A stretch of DNA of 64,000 nucleotides from Leifsonia soli (GCF_013408745.1 NZ_JACCBJ010000001.1:682001-746000); one strand, 5' to 3'. Numbered from the stretch's first letter, positions 35,534 to 44,687 are shown. Numbers and translations: made by a program. Notes: a model not told the origin generated them from the letters alone.

Positions 35534-37890
35534 GCGCGGCCACCGGCACCGGAGCCGGCCGCCGACGGGATGCGCGTCCCGCCGCCGCCTCCCCGGTGTT
35601 CGACACCCTGTCGGCGACGACGTGGATCGACATCGCCGTCCTGACCGGTCTCAGCCTGCTCGCCGTTGCGGGCTTCGAGCCGGCGTTCGGGCACTACGCC
35701 TTCGCGCAGGCCGCCATCGGCGGCATCGTCGTCGGCGGGGGAGTCGCGCTGCTCGGCCGGCTTCTCCGGATATCGTGGCCGCTCACCACCGTGATCGCGC
35801 TGGCCGCCTACTTCCTGTTCGGGACGGCGCTCGCGCTGCCCGGGCAGGCGCTGTACGGGGTGCTCCCGTCGCTCGACAGCCTGTCCGGCCTGGTCGTCGG
35901 AGCCGTCTTCGGCTGGTCAGACGCAGTGACACTGCAGGCCCCGCTCGAGGCACCGCCCTATGTCGCGGTGGTCCCGTACGTCGCAGGGTGGCTCGTCTCG
36001 CTCGTGTCGGTGACCCTGGCCGTGCGATGGCTGCCCCGGGTGCGGCGTCCGTCCGCCGGTCGCGCGGCGGTGCTGCTGGCCGGCCCCGTCCTGCTGCTGC
36101 TCTCGGCCATCCTGCTCGGCACCCGCGACCCGTTCTTCGCGGGGGTGCGCGGCGTCCTGTTCGCCGGGATCGCCCTGGTGTGGCTGGCGTGGCGTCGCGC
36201 GCGGTTCGCCCGCGATCGGGTCGAGACGGACTCCGGAGTCCGGCGCAGCCGGCTGCTCGGCGGCGCGGCGGTCGTGCTCGGTGCCGTGCTCGTCGGCGCG
36301 CTGGCCGGGTCCGTGCTGGCGCCGCCCGCCTCGTCGCGTTTCGTCGTCCGCGACGAGATCACGCCGCCGTTCGACCCGCTCGACTATCCGAGCCCGCTCG
36401 CGGGTTTCCGGAAGTACACGAAGGAGCTGCAGAAGACCAAGCTCTTCACCGTCACCGGGCTCAAGCAGGGCCAGGTGATCCGGCTCGCGACGATGGACAG
36501 CTACGACGGCGTCGTCTGGTCCGTCGCGTCCCCGGGAAGCGACAGCGACGCCTCCGGCGCGTTCGAACTGCTCGGCAGCACCATCCCGCGGCCGCCGCTG
36601 TTCACTGCGGGGGCATCGTCGACCGCGACCATCGACGTGCTCGGCTACTCGGATGTCTGGCTGCCGACCCTCGGCTATACCAACACGCTGACGTTCGATT
36701 CGCACACCGGACAGGACCCGGCCTCGACCGTGCGCGTCAACACGGCGACCGGCACCGCGGCGGTCACGAGCGGCGTGCGCAACGGCCTCGACTACACCGT
36801 CGGCGCGACGGCGCAGAAGATCCCGAACGACCGAGCCCTCGCCAAAGTCCCCCCGGCGAAACTGACGCTCCCGTCGGTCACCAACGTCCCGGATGTGGTG
36901 TCGGCGAAGGCCGAGGAGTACGCGGGCTCGGCCGATACGGCCATCCAGAAGCTGCGCAACATCGAGCGGTCGCTGAAGTCGCTCGGTTACCTCAGTCACG
37001 GGCGGGCGTCCGATCCGGTGCCGTCGCGTGCTGGGCAGGGCGCCGACCGCATGACCGACCTGCTGTCCAAGTCGCCGATGGTCGGCGACCAGGAGCAGTA
37101 CGCCAGCGCCTTCGCCCTCATGGCCCGGCGGCTCGGCTACCCGACCCGGGTCGTCATGGGGTTCGCCCCGAAGGTCTCCGGAGGCACCACCACCGTCACC
37201 GGCGACGACGTGACGGCGTGGGACGAGGTCGCCTTCGAGGGCGTCGGCTGGGTGCCGTTCTTCCCGACGCCGACCAAGACGGACGCGCCGAAGAACCAGA
37301 CGACGAAGCCGAAGCTCGAACCCCAGCCGCAGGTGCGCCAGCCGCCGCCCGCCGACCCGCGCGCCGACGACCTGCTGACGCCGGTCAAGACCAAGGACAA
37401 CGACCCGAAGGACAAGGCGTCCACGTTCCGTCTGCCGGTCTGGGCGTGGGTGGTGCTCGGCGTCGTCGGCATCCCGCTGCTTGCGTACTTCGTCCCGCTG
37501 CTGCTCATCGCCGCGCTCAAACGGCGACGACGGCGGAGGCGCGAGACCGCCGGACCGCCGGACCGGCGCGCCGCCGGAGCCTGGGACGAGCTGACCGACG
37601 GCTACGCCGAACTCGGCCTCGACGTCCCCGACCGCGCGACGCGTCTGCAGGCGGCCGCTGCGCTGGAGGAGCAGTCCGCCGCGCAGGATCTCCCGGTCCC
37701 CGACGGTGGGCTCCGCGACCTGGCCCGGCACGTCGACGCCGCGGTGTTCGACGGCAGTGTCGTCGACGAGGAGCGCGTGCAGCACGCCTGGACGTCGGCG
37801 GACGACGCCCTCGGCCGCGCGACCAAGGCGGCCGGGCCACTGCGCTCCCGGCTCGCGGCGTTCCGCTACCGGCGGGCACGCCGCGCCTGA
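35530..37890 (+). CDS. Transglutaminase-fold membrane protein lacking its catalytic triad (copy 1)
   Basis: A 786-residue protein: about six N-terminal membrane helices (30-265), an exported transglutaminase-like domain (about 270-580), a Pro-rich segment, one more helix at about 636-660 and a cytoplasmic DUF4129-like tail (WDELTDGYAELGLD onward). Compared with copy 2 at 54026 in the same core, the catalytic Cys is Gln521 (GDQEQYASAFALMAR), the His is Thr562 (DDVTAWDEV) and the Asp/Glu is Phe578 (WVPFFPT). All three catalytic positions are gone while the surrounding fold is kept, so it is a pseudoenzyme. ATGA overlap with DUF58. The reading frame is intact. Confidence 0.88.
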   Translation: MSAATGTGAGRRRDARPAAASPVFDTLSATTWIDIAVLTGLSLLAVAGFEPAFGHYAFAQAAIGGIVVGGGVALLGRLLRISWPLTTVIALAAYFLFGTALALPGQALYGVLPSLDSLSGLVVGAVFGWSDAVTLQAPLEAPPYVAVVPYVAGWLVSLVSVTLAVRWLPRVRRPSAGRAAVLLAGPVLLLLSAILLGTRDPFFAGVRGVLFAGIALVWLAWRRARFARDRVETDSGVRRSRLLGGAAVVLGAVLVGALAGSVLAPPASSRFVVRDEITPPFDPLDYPSPLAGFRKYTKELQKTKLFTVTGLKQGQVIRLATMDSYDGVVWSVASPGSDSDASGAFELLGSTIPRPPLFTAGASSTATIDVLGYSDVWLPTLGYTNTLTFDSHTGQDPASTVRVNTATGTAAVTSGVRNGLDYTVGATAQKIPNDRALAKVPPAKLTLPSVTNVPDVVSAKAEEYAGSADTAIQKLRNIERSLKSLGYLSHGRASDPVPSRAGQGADRMTDLLSKSPMVGDQEQYASAFALMARRLGYPTRVVMGFAPKVSGGTTTVTGDDVTAWDEVAFEGVGWVPFFPTPTKTDAPKNQTTKPKLEPQPQVRQPPPADPRADDLLTPVKTKDNDPKDKASTFRLPVWAWVVLGVVGIPLLAYFVPLLLIAALKRRRRRRRETAGPPDRRAAGAWDELTDGYAELGLDVPDRATRLQAAAALEEQSAAQDLPVPDGGLRDLARHVDAAVFDGSVVDEERVQHAWTSADDALGRATKAAGPLRSRLAAFRYRRARRA

Positions 37891-37944
37891 CGCCGCCATA
37901 TCGGAGCCCTGGACCGGTCGGCCGGTTTCCGTATAGTGGGCGGC

Positions 37945-38427
37945 ATGGACGACCGCGGATTCATCGTTCCGCCACCCGGCCTCATCCCGTCGCGACCGCC
38001 GGAGCCGACGCCGACGCCCGCGGCCGAGCGCATTGAGGCGGTCGCGCCCGGCCGGGCGCTGCCCGCCTTCACCCCGCCCGCCGGACCGAACGGCCCCGCC
38101 GCGCCCGCCCGTCCGGTCTGGCGACTCGTCCTGCCCGGCGGGCGTGTGGTCCCGCTGACCCGGGCGGTCCTCCTCGGCCGCAATCCCACCCGCGGCGCCC
38201 ATGCCGGCGATGCCGAGCCGATCGCCCTCGACGACCCGACCTCCACCGTCTCGAAGACCCATGCGCTCCTCGTGGTGGAGGGCGACACGCTGACGGTCAC
38301 CGACCTCCACTCGACCAACGGCGTCGTCGTCGCGGGCGCACGAGCGGAGCCGGGAGAACCGGCCGTCGTACCGGACGGGGCGGAACTGCTGCTCGGCGAC
38401 CTGAGCATCCGCGCGCAGTTCGCCTGA
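37945..38427 (+). CDS. Small FHA domain protein
   Basis: A 160-residue protein with a Pro-rich N-terminus (about 1-55) and a C-terminal FHA domain (55-160): LLGRNPTRG, STVSKTHALLVVEG and HSTNGVVV hold the phosphothreonine-binding Arg, Ser/Lys-His and Asn. TATAGT at 37932-37937 ends seven bases before the ATG, so it has its own leaderless promoter rather than being read only with the upstream genes. It lies at the end of the kinase/MoxR cluster and is a likely target of that kinase. Confidence 0.85.
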   Translation: MDDRGFIVPPPGLIPSRPPEPTPTPAAERIEAVAPGRALPAFTPPAGPNGPAAPARPVWRLVLPGGRVVPLTRAVLLGRNPTRGAHAGDAEPIALDDPTSTVSKTHALLVVEGDTLTVTDLHSTNGVVVAGARAEPGEPAVVPDGAELLLGDLSIRAQFA

Positions 38428-38465
38428 CGGCGGGCCCGCCGGGATCGGGTGATACCCTGTCACTC

Positions 38466-38510
38466 GTGTACGCGGGTCTTCTCCTCCTTAGCCGCCGCGG
38501 CGAGTCCTAG
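38466..38510 (+). CDS. leuL: Leucine leader peptide
   Basis: A 14-codon ORF, GTG then VYAGLLLLSRRGES stop, with four consecutive Leu codons (CTT CTC CTC CTT). CTT is rare in this DNA, so the codons should be sensitive to Leu-tRNA supply. TACCCT at 38453-38458 lies seven bases before the GTG, so translation starts at or near the first base of the mRNA. Leader peptides before leuC or leuA are known in actinobacteria. The product itself has no role beyond stalling the ribosome. Confidence 0.85.
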   Translation: MYAGLLLLSRRGES

Positions 38511-38532
38511 TCTCAGGCCACTCTCGCCGCGG
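38495..38532 (+). promoter_or_regulatory. Leucine attenuator hairpin
   Basis: Perfect 10-bp stem CCGCGGCGAG (38495-38504) with CTCGCCGCGG (38523-38532), whose left arm lies inside the end of the leader peptide gene. A ribosome stalled at the Leu codons would cover the left arm and prevent the stem. A second palindrome CCGTCGACGG (38536-38545) follows. The alternatives may act on transcription or on access to the leuC site AAGGAG at 38564-38569. Confidence 0.7.
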
Positions 38533-38580
38533 AGTCCGTCGACGGCTGATCCGTTCACACGCTAAGGAGTTCGTACGAGC

Positions 38581-40080
38581 ATGAGCAACCCCACCGGTCC
38601 CGTCGCTGCGGGGCCACTGACACTGGCAGAGAAGGTCTGGAACGACCACCTGGTCGCTAAGGGCGAGGAGGGCTCGCCCGACCTCATCTACATCGACCTG
38701 CACCTGGTGCACGAGGTCACGAGCCCGCAGGCCTTCGACGGCCTCCGGATGGCCGGCCGTCCCGTCCGCCGGCCCGATCTCACGATCGCCACCGAGGACC
38801 ACAACACCCCCACGATCGGCATCGACAAGCCCATCGCCGACCTGACCAGCCGCACCCAGATCGAGACCCTGCGGCGCAACGCCGAGGAGTTCGGCATCCG
38901 CCTGCACTCGCTGGGCGACGTCGAGCAGGGCATCGTCCACGTGGTCGGCCCGCAGCTCGGCCTGACCATGCCGGGAATCACCGTCGTCTGCGGCGACTCG
39001 CACACCTCGACGCACGGCGCGTTCGGTGCCATGGCCTTCGGCATCGGCACCAGCGAGGTCGAGCACGTCCTCGCCACCCAGACCCTCCCGCTGAAGCCGT
39101 TCAAGACCATGGCGATCACGGTCGAGGGCGAGTTGCGCCCCGGCGTGACCGCGAAGGACATCATCCTCGCCGTCATCGCCAAGATCGGCACAGGCGGCGG
39201 CCAGGGCTACGTGCTCGAATACCGCGGCAGCGCCATCCGCTCGCTCTCGATGGAGGGCCGGATGACGATCTGCAACATGTCCATCGAGGCGGGCGCGCGT
39301 GCCGGCATGGTCGCCCCGGATGAGACGACGTTCGCCTACCTCAAGGGCCGACCGCATGCGCCGGAGGGCGCCGACTGGGACGAGGCCGTCGCCTACTGGA
39401 AGACGTTGCAGACCGACGACGACGCCGTCTTCGACGCCGAGGTGTACCTGGACGCCGCCGAGATCGAGCCGTTCGTCACCTGGGGCACGAACCCCGGCCA
39501 GGGCGTCTCGCTCAGCCAGCCCGTGCCGGACCCGGCGGCGATCGCCGACCCCAACGCCCGGGCCGCCGCCGAGCGCGCGCTGGAGTACATGGACCTGCAG
39601 CCGGGCACGCCGATGAAGAGCATCCCGGTCGACGCCGTGTTCATGGGCTCCTGCACGAACAGCAGGATCGAGGACCTGCGAGCCTTCGCGTCCGTCATCA
39701 AGGGCAGGAAGAAGGCCGACGGCGTCCGTGTCATGGTCGTCCCCGGCTCGGCGCGCGTGCGCATCGAGGCCGAGGCAGAGGGCATCGACAAGATCGTCGA
39801 GGAGTTCGGAGGGGAGTGGCGCTTCGCCGGCTGCTCCATGTGCCTCGGCATGAACCCGGACCAGCTGGCGCCGGGGGAGCGCTGCGCCTCCACCTCCAAC
39901 CGCAACTTCGAGGGCCGGCAGGGCAAGGGCGGCAGGACGCACCTGGTCTCGCCGCTCGTCGCGGCGGCCACCGCGATCCGCGGAACGCTCTCGAGCCCGT
40001 GGGATCTCGAGGCCGAAGGCGACGACACGCCGCGCGGTGGCGGCAGCAGCACACGAATCGGAGAGAAGGTGGGCGCCTGA
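38581..40080 (+). CDS. leuC: 3-isopropylmalate dehydratase large subunit
   Basis: A 499-residue aconitase-family enzyme that, with LeuD, converts 2-isopropylmalate to 3-isopropylmalate in leucine synthesis. Cluster ligands are Cys358 in [12 protein letters not shown], Cys418 and Cys421 in GCSMCLGMN, binding the [4Fe-4S] cluster. [25 protein letters not shown] is the family core. ATG follows AAGGAG with eleven bases between. The leader peptide and attenuator upstream make leucine control likely. Stop and leuD start share a base (TGATG). Confidence 0.97.
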   Translation: MSNPTGPVAAGPLTLAEKVWNDHLVAKGEEGSPDLIYIDLHLVHEVTSPQAFDGLRMAGRPVRRPDLTIATEDHNTPTIGIDKPIADLTSRTQIETLRRNAEEFGIRLHSLGDVEQGIVHVVGPQLGLTMPGITVVCGDSHTSTHGAFGAMAFGIGTSEVEHVLATQTLPLKPFKTMAITVEGELRPGVTAKDIILAVIAKIGTGGGQGYVLEYRGSAIRSLSMEGRMTICNMSIEAGARAGMVAPDETTFAYLKGRPHAPEGADWDEAVAYWKTLQTDDDAVFDAEVYLDAAEIEPFVTWGTNPGQGVSLSQPVPDPAAIADPNARAAAERALEYMDLQPGTPMKSIPVDAVFMGSCTNSRIEDLRAFASVIKGRKKADGVRVMVVPGSARVRIEAEAEGIDKIVEEFGGEWRFAGCSMCLGMNPDQLAPGERCASTSNRNFEGRQGKGGRTHLVSPLVAAATAIRGTLSSPWDLEAEGDDTPRGGGSSTRIGEKVGA

Positions 40081-40679
40081 TGGAGAAGTTCGAGACCGTC
40101 ACCGGAACCGCCGTCCCGTTCCGGCGCTCCGACGTGGACACCGACCAGATCATCCCGGCGGTGTTCCTCAAGCGCGTCACCAAGACGGGCTTCGAGGACG
40201 CCCTGTTCCACGCGTGGCGCCAGGACCCGGACTTCATCCTCAACCGGCCGGAGTACCAGGGCGCGACCGTGCTCGTCGCCGGGCCGGACTTCGGCACGGG
40301 TTCGTCACGCGAACATGCGGTGTGGGCGCTCCGCGACTTCGGTTTCCGGGTCGTCCTGAGCCCGCGGTTCGCCGACATCTTCCGCGGGAACGCGGGCAAG
40401 CAGGGCCTTCTCACCGGCATCGTCTCCGAGGAGGACGCCGAGCAGCTCTGGGAGGCGATCGAAGCGCAGCCGGGAATAGCGGCGACAGTGGATCTGGTTG
40501 CCAAGACTGCGACCGTCGGTGAAGTCCAGGTGTCTTTCGACATCGACGACTACACTCGCTGGCGTTTGCTCGAAGGGCTGGACGACATCGCCCTCACACT
40601 GCGCGACGAGGCGCGAATCTCCGAATACGAATCGGGCCGCGCGAGCTGGCGGCCCACGACCCTCCCGGTGAAACTTTGA
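40080..40679 (+). CDS. leuD: 3-isopropylmalate dehydratase small subunit
   Basis: A 199-residue swivel-domain partner of LeuC. Typical elements are [31 protein letters not shown] (substrate-binding Ser/Arg loop) and the C-terminal half starting [11 protein letters not shown]. The start shares one base with the leuC stop (TGATG), and the stop lies inside the upstream end of murA (TTGA overlap if the TTG start is used). The leuCD pair is therefore translated as one unit. Confidence 0.97.
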   Translation: MEKFETVTGTAVPFRRSDVDTDQIIPAVFLKRVTKTGFEDALFHAWRQDPDFILNRPEYQGATVLVAGPDFGTGSSREHAVWALRDFGFRVVLSPRFADIFRGNAGKQGLLTGIVSEEDAEQLWEAIEAQPGIAATVDLVAKTATVGEVQVSFDIDDYTRWRLLEGLDDIALTLRDEARISEYESGRASWRPTTLPVKL

Positions 40680-40717
40680 ACTCACTTCTTCAGGACGCAC
40701 AGGCAGCAGGAGCACGC

Positions 40718-42046
40718 GTGGGCCTCAAGGGCGATCGCATCACGATCAACGGCGGCCGCCCTCTGCAAGGCCGCATCGAGGTGCGCGGCGCCAAGAACTT
40801 CGTCACGAAGGCCATGGTCGCGGCGATCCTCGGCGAGAGCCCGAGCGTTCTCCGCAACGTGCCGGACATCTCCGACGTCCGCGTCGTGCGCGGACTGCTC
40901 GAGGTGCACGGCGTCAAGGTCACCGATGGTGCGGAAGAGGGGGAGCTGCTGCTCGACCCGAGCGCGGTCGAGTCGGCGCACATGGCCGACATCGACGCGC
41001 ACGCCGGCTCCAGCCGCATCCCCATCCTGTTCTGCGGACCGCTCCTGCACCGCCTGGGCGAGGCGTTCATCCCCGACCTCGGCGGCTGCCGCATCGGCGA
41101 CCGGCCGATCGACTACCACCTGGAGGTGCTGCGCAAGTTCGGCGCGGTCGTCGAGAAGCTGCCCAGCGGCATCCGCATGACGGCCCCCAACGGCCTCCAC
41201 GGCGCGAAGCTGGAGCTCCCGTACCCGAGCGTCGGCGCGACCGAGCAGGTGCTCCTCACGGCCGTCCGGGCCGACGGCATCACCGAGCTCAAGGGTGCGG
41301 CCATCGAGCCGGAGATCATGGATCTCATCAACGTGCTCCAGAAGATGGGCGCCGTGATCTCGGTCGACACCGACCGCGTGATCCGCATCGAGGGTGTCGA
41401 CTCGCTCTCCGGCTACACCCACACCTCCCTCTTCGACCGCAATGAGGCCGCGAGCTGGGCTGCGGCGGCGCTCGCGACCGGCGGCGACGTCTTCGTCGGC
41501 GGCGCACGCCAGCCCGAGATGCTCACCTTCCTCAACGTCTTCCGCAAGGTCGGCGGCGCTTTCGAGATCCACGACGACGGCATCCGCTTCTACCACCCGG
41601 GCGGCGAGCTCAAGCCGGTTGTCATCGAGACGGACGTGCACCCCGGCTTCATGACGGACTGGCAGCAGCCGCTCGTCGTGGCGCTCACCAAGGCGTCCGG
41701 CGTGTCGATCGTCCACGAGACCGTGTACGAGCAGCGTTTCGGCTTCGTCGACGCGCTCATCGACATGGGCGCCAAGATCCAGGTCCACAAGGAGTGCCTG
41801 GGCGGCCACCCGTGCCGCTTCGGTCAGCGCAACTTCAACCACTCGGCCGTCATCATGGGCCCGGTGGAGCTCAAGGGCGCCGACATCGAGGTCCCGGACC
41901 TGCGCGGCGGTTTCAGCCACCTGATCGCGGCTCTGACCGCCGAGGGCCGCTCGACCGTGAGCAATGTCGGCATCATCAGCCGTGGCTACGAGAACTTCAT
42001 CACGAAGCTCCAGCTGCTGGGGGCCGACTTCGTCCTCGAAGGCTGA
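40718..42046 (+). CDS. murA: UDP-N-acetylglucosamine 1-carboxyvinyltransferase
   Basis: A 442-residue enolpyruvyl transferase, first committed step of peptidoglycan synthesis. It has the catalytic cysteine (residue 124 in the GGCRIGDRP loop), so fosfomycin sensitivity is expected. INGGRPLQGRIEVRGAKN is the family start. The GTG at 40718 was preferred because AGGAG precedes it by five bases; an in-frame TTG at 40676 overlaps the leuD stop (TTGA) and would add fourteen residues with a weaker ribosome site. The gene is in one transcription unit with leuCD, so leucine attenuation could affect cell-wall supply. Confidence 0.95.
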   Translation: MGLKGDRITINGGRPLQGRIEVRGAKNFVTKAMVAAILGESPSVLRNVPDISDVRVVRGLLEVHGVKVTDGAEEGELLLDPSAVESAHMADIDAHAGSSRIPILFCGPLLHRLGEAFIPDLGGCRIGDRPIDYHLEVLRKFGAVVEKLPSGIRMTAPNGLHGAKLELPYPSVGATEQVLLTAVRADGITELKGAAIEPEIMDLINVLQKMGAVISVDTDRVIRIEGVDSLSGYTHTSLFDRNEAASWAAAALATGGDVFVGGARQPEMLTFLNVFRKVGGAFEIHDDGIRFYHPGGELKPVVIETDVHPGFMTDWQQPLVVALTKASGVSIVHETVYEQRFGFVDALIDMGAKIQVHKECLGGHPCRFGQRNFNHSAVIMGPVELKGADIEVPDLRGGFSHLIAALTAEGRSTVSNVGIISRGYENFITKLQLLGADFVLEG

Positions 42047-42055
42047 TCCCGCGGG

Positions 42056-42064
42056 TTATCCACA
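42056..42064 (+). promoter_or_regulatory. Single perfect DnaA-box sequence
   Basis: TTATCCACA, identical to the consensus DnaA 9-mer, in the 54-base gap before the VapBC-like genes. One box alone is not an origin and chance occurrence is possible. Confidence 0.4.
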
Positions 42065-42073
42065 GATACCCTC

Positions 42074-42093
42074 CTGTATCACCCGTGATACAG
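42074..42093. promoter_or_regulatory. Palindromic operator of the VapBC-like module
   Basis: CTGTATCAC-CC-GTGATACAG, perfect 9-bp arms. It covers the -10 box TACAGT (42089-42094), and the antitoxin ATG follows at 42101, a leaderless start. Autorepression by the antitoxin (or complex) is the expected use. Confidence 0.8.
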
Positions 42094-42100
42094 TCCCCTC

Positions 42101-42337
42101 ATGGAGACTGTCAGCGTGAGAGATCTACGAAACCACGGCGGGGACATCCTCGACCGAGTCGGCCGCGGCGAGCACGTGACCATTACGCGAGACGGTGCGC
42201 CCGTCGCCGAGCTGTCGCCCCTGGCCGTGCCCCGCAGGGCGCTGTCGGTGCTGGTCGAGAGCCGTCGCAGCCTTCCTGCCGTCGACCCGGCCGTACTCCG
42301 GGCCGACATCGACGAGATCGTCGACCAGCGATGGTGA
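42101..42337 (+). CDS. Phd/YefM-type antitoxin
   Basis: A 78-residue antitoxin. VSVRDLRNHGGDILDRVGRGEH is the Phd/YefM DNA-binding signature (about 4-26), followed by VTITRDGAPVAEL; the C-terminal half is basic then acidic and would wrap around the toxin. Seven bases overlap with the PIN gene. The palindrome upstream is the probable operator. Phd-type antitoxins pair with both Doc and VapC toxins; here the neighbour is a PIN protein. Confidence 0.88.
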   Translation: METVSVRDLRNHGGDILDRVGRGEHVTITRDGAPVAELSPLAVPRRALSVLVESRRSLPAVDPAVLRADIDEIVDQRW

Positions 42338-42738
42338 TGCGACCGGGGCTCCTCGACACGTCCACGTTGATCCTGCTGGCGCGGGCAGATCCTGATGCGT
42401 TGCCCGACATCCCCTCGATCAGCGCGGTCACCCTGGCCGAGCTGTCTGTGGGGCCGCTCGTCGCGCGCTCGGAGGAAGAACGGGCGGCTCGGCAGGCGCA
42501 CCTGCAGCTGGCGGAGTCCGATTTCGACCCGATCCCCTTCGACGCGGCGGCGGCTCGGGCATTCGCGCGGGTGGCGCAGTCGTTCCGGGATGCAGGGCGC
42601 AAGCCGTCGGCCCGTGCGTTCGACGCGCTCATCGCAGCCACGGCGATCTCGCGCGAACTTCCGCTCCACACCTGTAATCCGGCTGATTTCGCCGGGATCC
42701 CAGCGCTCGACGTCCGCCCGGTCCCCGTGTCGGCATGA
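42331..42738 (+). CDS. VapC-like PIN domain toxin
   Basis: A 135-residue PIN-domain ribonuclease. Acidic active-site residues: Asp9 in LLDTSTLILL, Glu in LAELSVGPL at about 38, and Asp in RAFDALIAATA at about 94, with a C-terminal CNPADFAGI near the end, as in VapC. ATG overlaps the antitoxin gene by seven bases (ATGGTGA). VapC toxins cut tRNA or rRNA in the cytoplasm; the target is unknown here. No sign of decay. Confidence 0.9.
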   Translation: MVMRPGLLDTSTLILLARADPDALPDIPSISAVTLAELSVGPLVARSEEERAARQAHLQLAESDFDPIPFDAAAARAFARVAQSFRDAGRKPSARAFDALIAATAISRELPLHTCNPADFAGIPALDVRPVPVSA

Positions 42739-42793
42739 CGGGGCGCCGTGCGGCATGCTCCGAGCGGGACGCCGGGTCACCGATAATGGGACG

Positions 42794-43564
42794 GTGCCAG
42801 AAACCGCAATGCCCGTGAAGAAGCAGCGCTCCGAGAAGAGCAGACCGTCGGTGTTCTGGGTGCTCGCCGGTCTCGTCGTTCCGATCGGGAGCCTTCTCGC
42901 CCGCTTCCGGATCGTGGACGGCGACAAGTTCCCGCGGACGGGCGCGTTCATCCTGACCCCCAACCACTACAGCGAGATCGACCCGGTCATGATCGGCATG
43001 GTCGCGTGGAAGCTGGGGCGGCTCCCGAGGTTCCTCGCGAAGGAGAGCCTGTTCCGCGTGCCGGTGGTCGGCTGGTTCCTGCGGCGGTCGGGCCAGGTGC
43101 CCGTGTCGCGCGGGGGCAGCGCGCGCGGTTCGGCTCCGCTCGAGGCGGCGCAGAAGATCGCCGACGAGGGCCGGATCGTCGTCATCTACCCGGAGGGGTC
43201 GCTGAGCCGTGACCCCGACATGTGGCCCATGCGGGGCAAGACCGGCGCGGCGCGCATGGCTCTCGAGCACGACCTCCCGGTGATCCCGATCGCGCACTGG
43301 GGCACTCAGCAGGTGATGGCGCGCTACGCCAAGAAGATCAGCTGGTTCCCGCGCAAGACCATCGACGTCAAGGTGGGCGACCCGGTCGACCTCTCGGCCT
43401 TCCGGGGCAAGCCGCTCGACAACTCCACCCTCACCGACGCGACCGCGGTCATCATGGATGCGATCACCGCCCTGCTCGAAGACCTCCGCGGCGAGAAGGC
43501 ACCCGCCGAGCGCTGGGATCCGTCGCAGCACAACCAGAAGGAGACCGGCCGCTTCGATGGCTAA
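42794..43564 (+). CDS. plsC: 1-acyl-sn-glycerol-3-phosphate acyltransferase (PlsC family)
   Basis: A 256-residue membrane-associated acyltransferase. It has the HX4D box NHYSEID at about 58-65 and the acceptor motif YPEGSLSRD near 135, plus FLAKESLFRVPVVGWFL between them. It makes phosphatidic acid from lysophosphatidic acid. GATAAT at 42782-42787 lies six bases before the GTG, so the leaderless GTG was chosen; an ATG at 42809 is possible. The stop overlaps gpsA by eight bases, coupling two steps of phospholipid precursor supply. Confidence 0.88.
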   Translation: MPETAMPVKKQRSEKSRPSVFWVLAGLVVPIGSLLARFRIVDGDKFPRTGAFILTPNHYSEIDPVMIGMVAWKLGRLPRFLAKESLFRVPVVGWFLRRSGQVPVSRGGSARGSAPLEAAQKIADEGRIVVIYPEGSLSRDPDMWPMRGKTGAARMALEHDLPVIPIAHWGTQQVMARYAKKISWFPRKTIDVKVGDPVDLSAFRGKPLDNSTLTDATAVIMDAITALLEDLRGEKAPAERWDPSQHNQKETGRFDG

Positions 43565-44687
43565 GGCAGTGAAGGCTCCCATCGTCCGCCCCCGCCGCAT
43601 CGCCGTGCTCGGCGCCGGCAGCTGGGGCACCACGTTCGCGAAGATCCTCGCCGACGGCGGCTCCGACGTCGTGCTCTGGGCGCGACGGCCCGAGCTCGCC
43701 CGCGAGATCAACGAGGTCAAACGCAACAGCGACTACCTCGAGGGCATCAACCTCCCGCGCAACCTCCGTGCGACCAGCAGGCTCGGCGAAGCGATGAGCG
43801 GCGCGGAGCAGGTGTTCGTCTCCATCCCCAGCCAGACGCTCCGCTCCAACCTGGAGGCGATGATCCCGTTCCTCGGGCCGGAGACCGTCGTCGTCAGCCT
43901 CATGAAGGGCGTCGAGAAGGGCACCGGCCTGCGGATGAGCGAGGTCGTCGCGCAGGGCCTCCCGATCGAGCTGGAGCGGATCGCGGTGGCATCCGGCCCG
44001 AACCTGGCGCTGGAGATCGCGCGCGAGCAGCCGACGGCGGCCGTCGTGTCGTCGGCGAGCCTGGAGACGGCGCAGGCGGTCGCTGTCGCGGCGACCAACC
44101 GCTACTTCCGCAGCTTCGTCAACACCGATGTCATCGGGACCGAGTTCGGCGGTGTGCTGAAGAATCTGATCGCCGTGGCGATCGGCATCGTGGACGGCGT
44201 CGGCTACGGCGAGAACACGAAGGCGTCGATCATCACGCGCGGCCTGGTCGAGATGACCGACTTCGCCGTGGCGTACGGCGCGCAGCCCGAGACGCTGTCG
44301 GGTCTCGCCGGTCTCGGCGACCTCATCGCGACGTGCGAGTCGCCGCTGAGCAGGAACAACACGGCCGGCCGACTGCTCGGTCAGGGCTACGGCTTCCACG
44401 ACGTCGTGAAGCAGATGAACCAGACGGCCGAGGGTCTCGCCTCGGTCGCGCCCATCCTGCACCTCGCCGAGGCGCGTGGCGTGGACATGCCGATCGTGCG
44501 TCAGGTGAGCCAAGTGCTCGCCGGTACGCTCGATCCAAAAGACATCGCACCGCATCTCACGACGGATTCGGACGAGCCGCAAGGCGAAAGGACTACGGAT
44601 GACGGACAAGGTCGCGGTCGCACTTCTGTTTGGGGGTCGCTCAAGCGAGCATTCGATCAGCTGCGCGACGGCGGCAGGCGTCCTTGA
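43557..44687 (+). CDS. gpsA: Glycerol-3-phosphate dehydrogenase [NAD(P)+]
   Basis: A 376-residue enzyme that reduces dihydroxyacetone phosphate to glycerol-3-phosphate for lipid synthesis. NAD site VLGAGSWGTTFA near 17-28; LMKGVEKGTG, GVLKNLIAVAIGIVDG with the catalytic Lys, and SRNNTAGRLLGQG follow. It is about 30-40 residues longer than usual: a tail from about 340 (TDSDEPQGERTTDDGQGRG) is read in a frame that overlaps ddl by 89 bases. The ATG overlaps the plsC stop. Confidence 0.94.
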   Translation: MAKAVKAPIVRPRRIAVLGAGSWGTTFAKILADGGSDVVLWARRPELAREINEVKRNSDYLEGINLPRNLRATSRLGEAMSGAEQVFVSIPSQTLRSNLEAMIPFLGPETVVVSLMKGVEKGTGLRMSEVVAQGLPIELERIAVASGPNLALEIAREQPTAAVVSSASLETAQAVAVAATNRYFRSFVNTDVIGTEFGGVLKNLIAVAIGIVDGVGYGENTKASIITRGLVEMTDFAVAYGAQPETLSGLAGLGDLIATCESPLSRNNTAGRLLGQGYGFHDVVKQMNQTAEGLASVAPILHLAEARGVDMPIVRQVSQVLAGTLDPKDIAPHLTTDSDEPQGERTTDDGQGRGRTSVWGSLKRAFDQLRDGGRRP

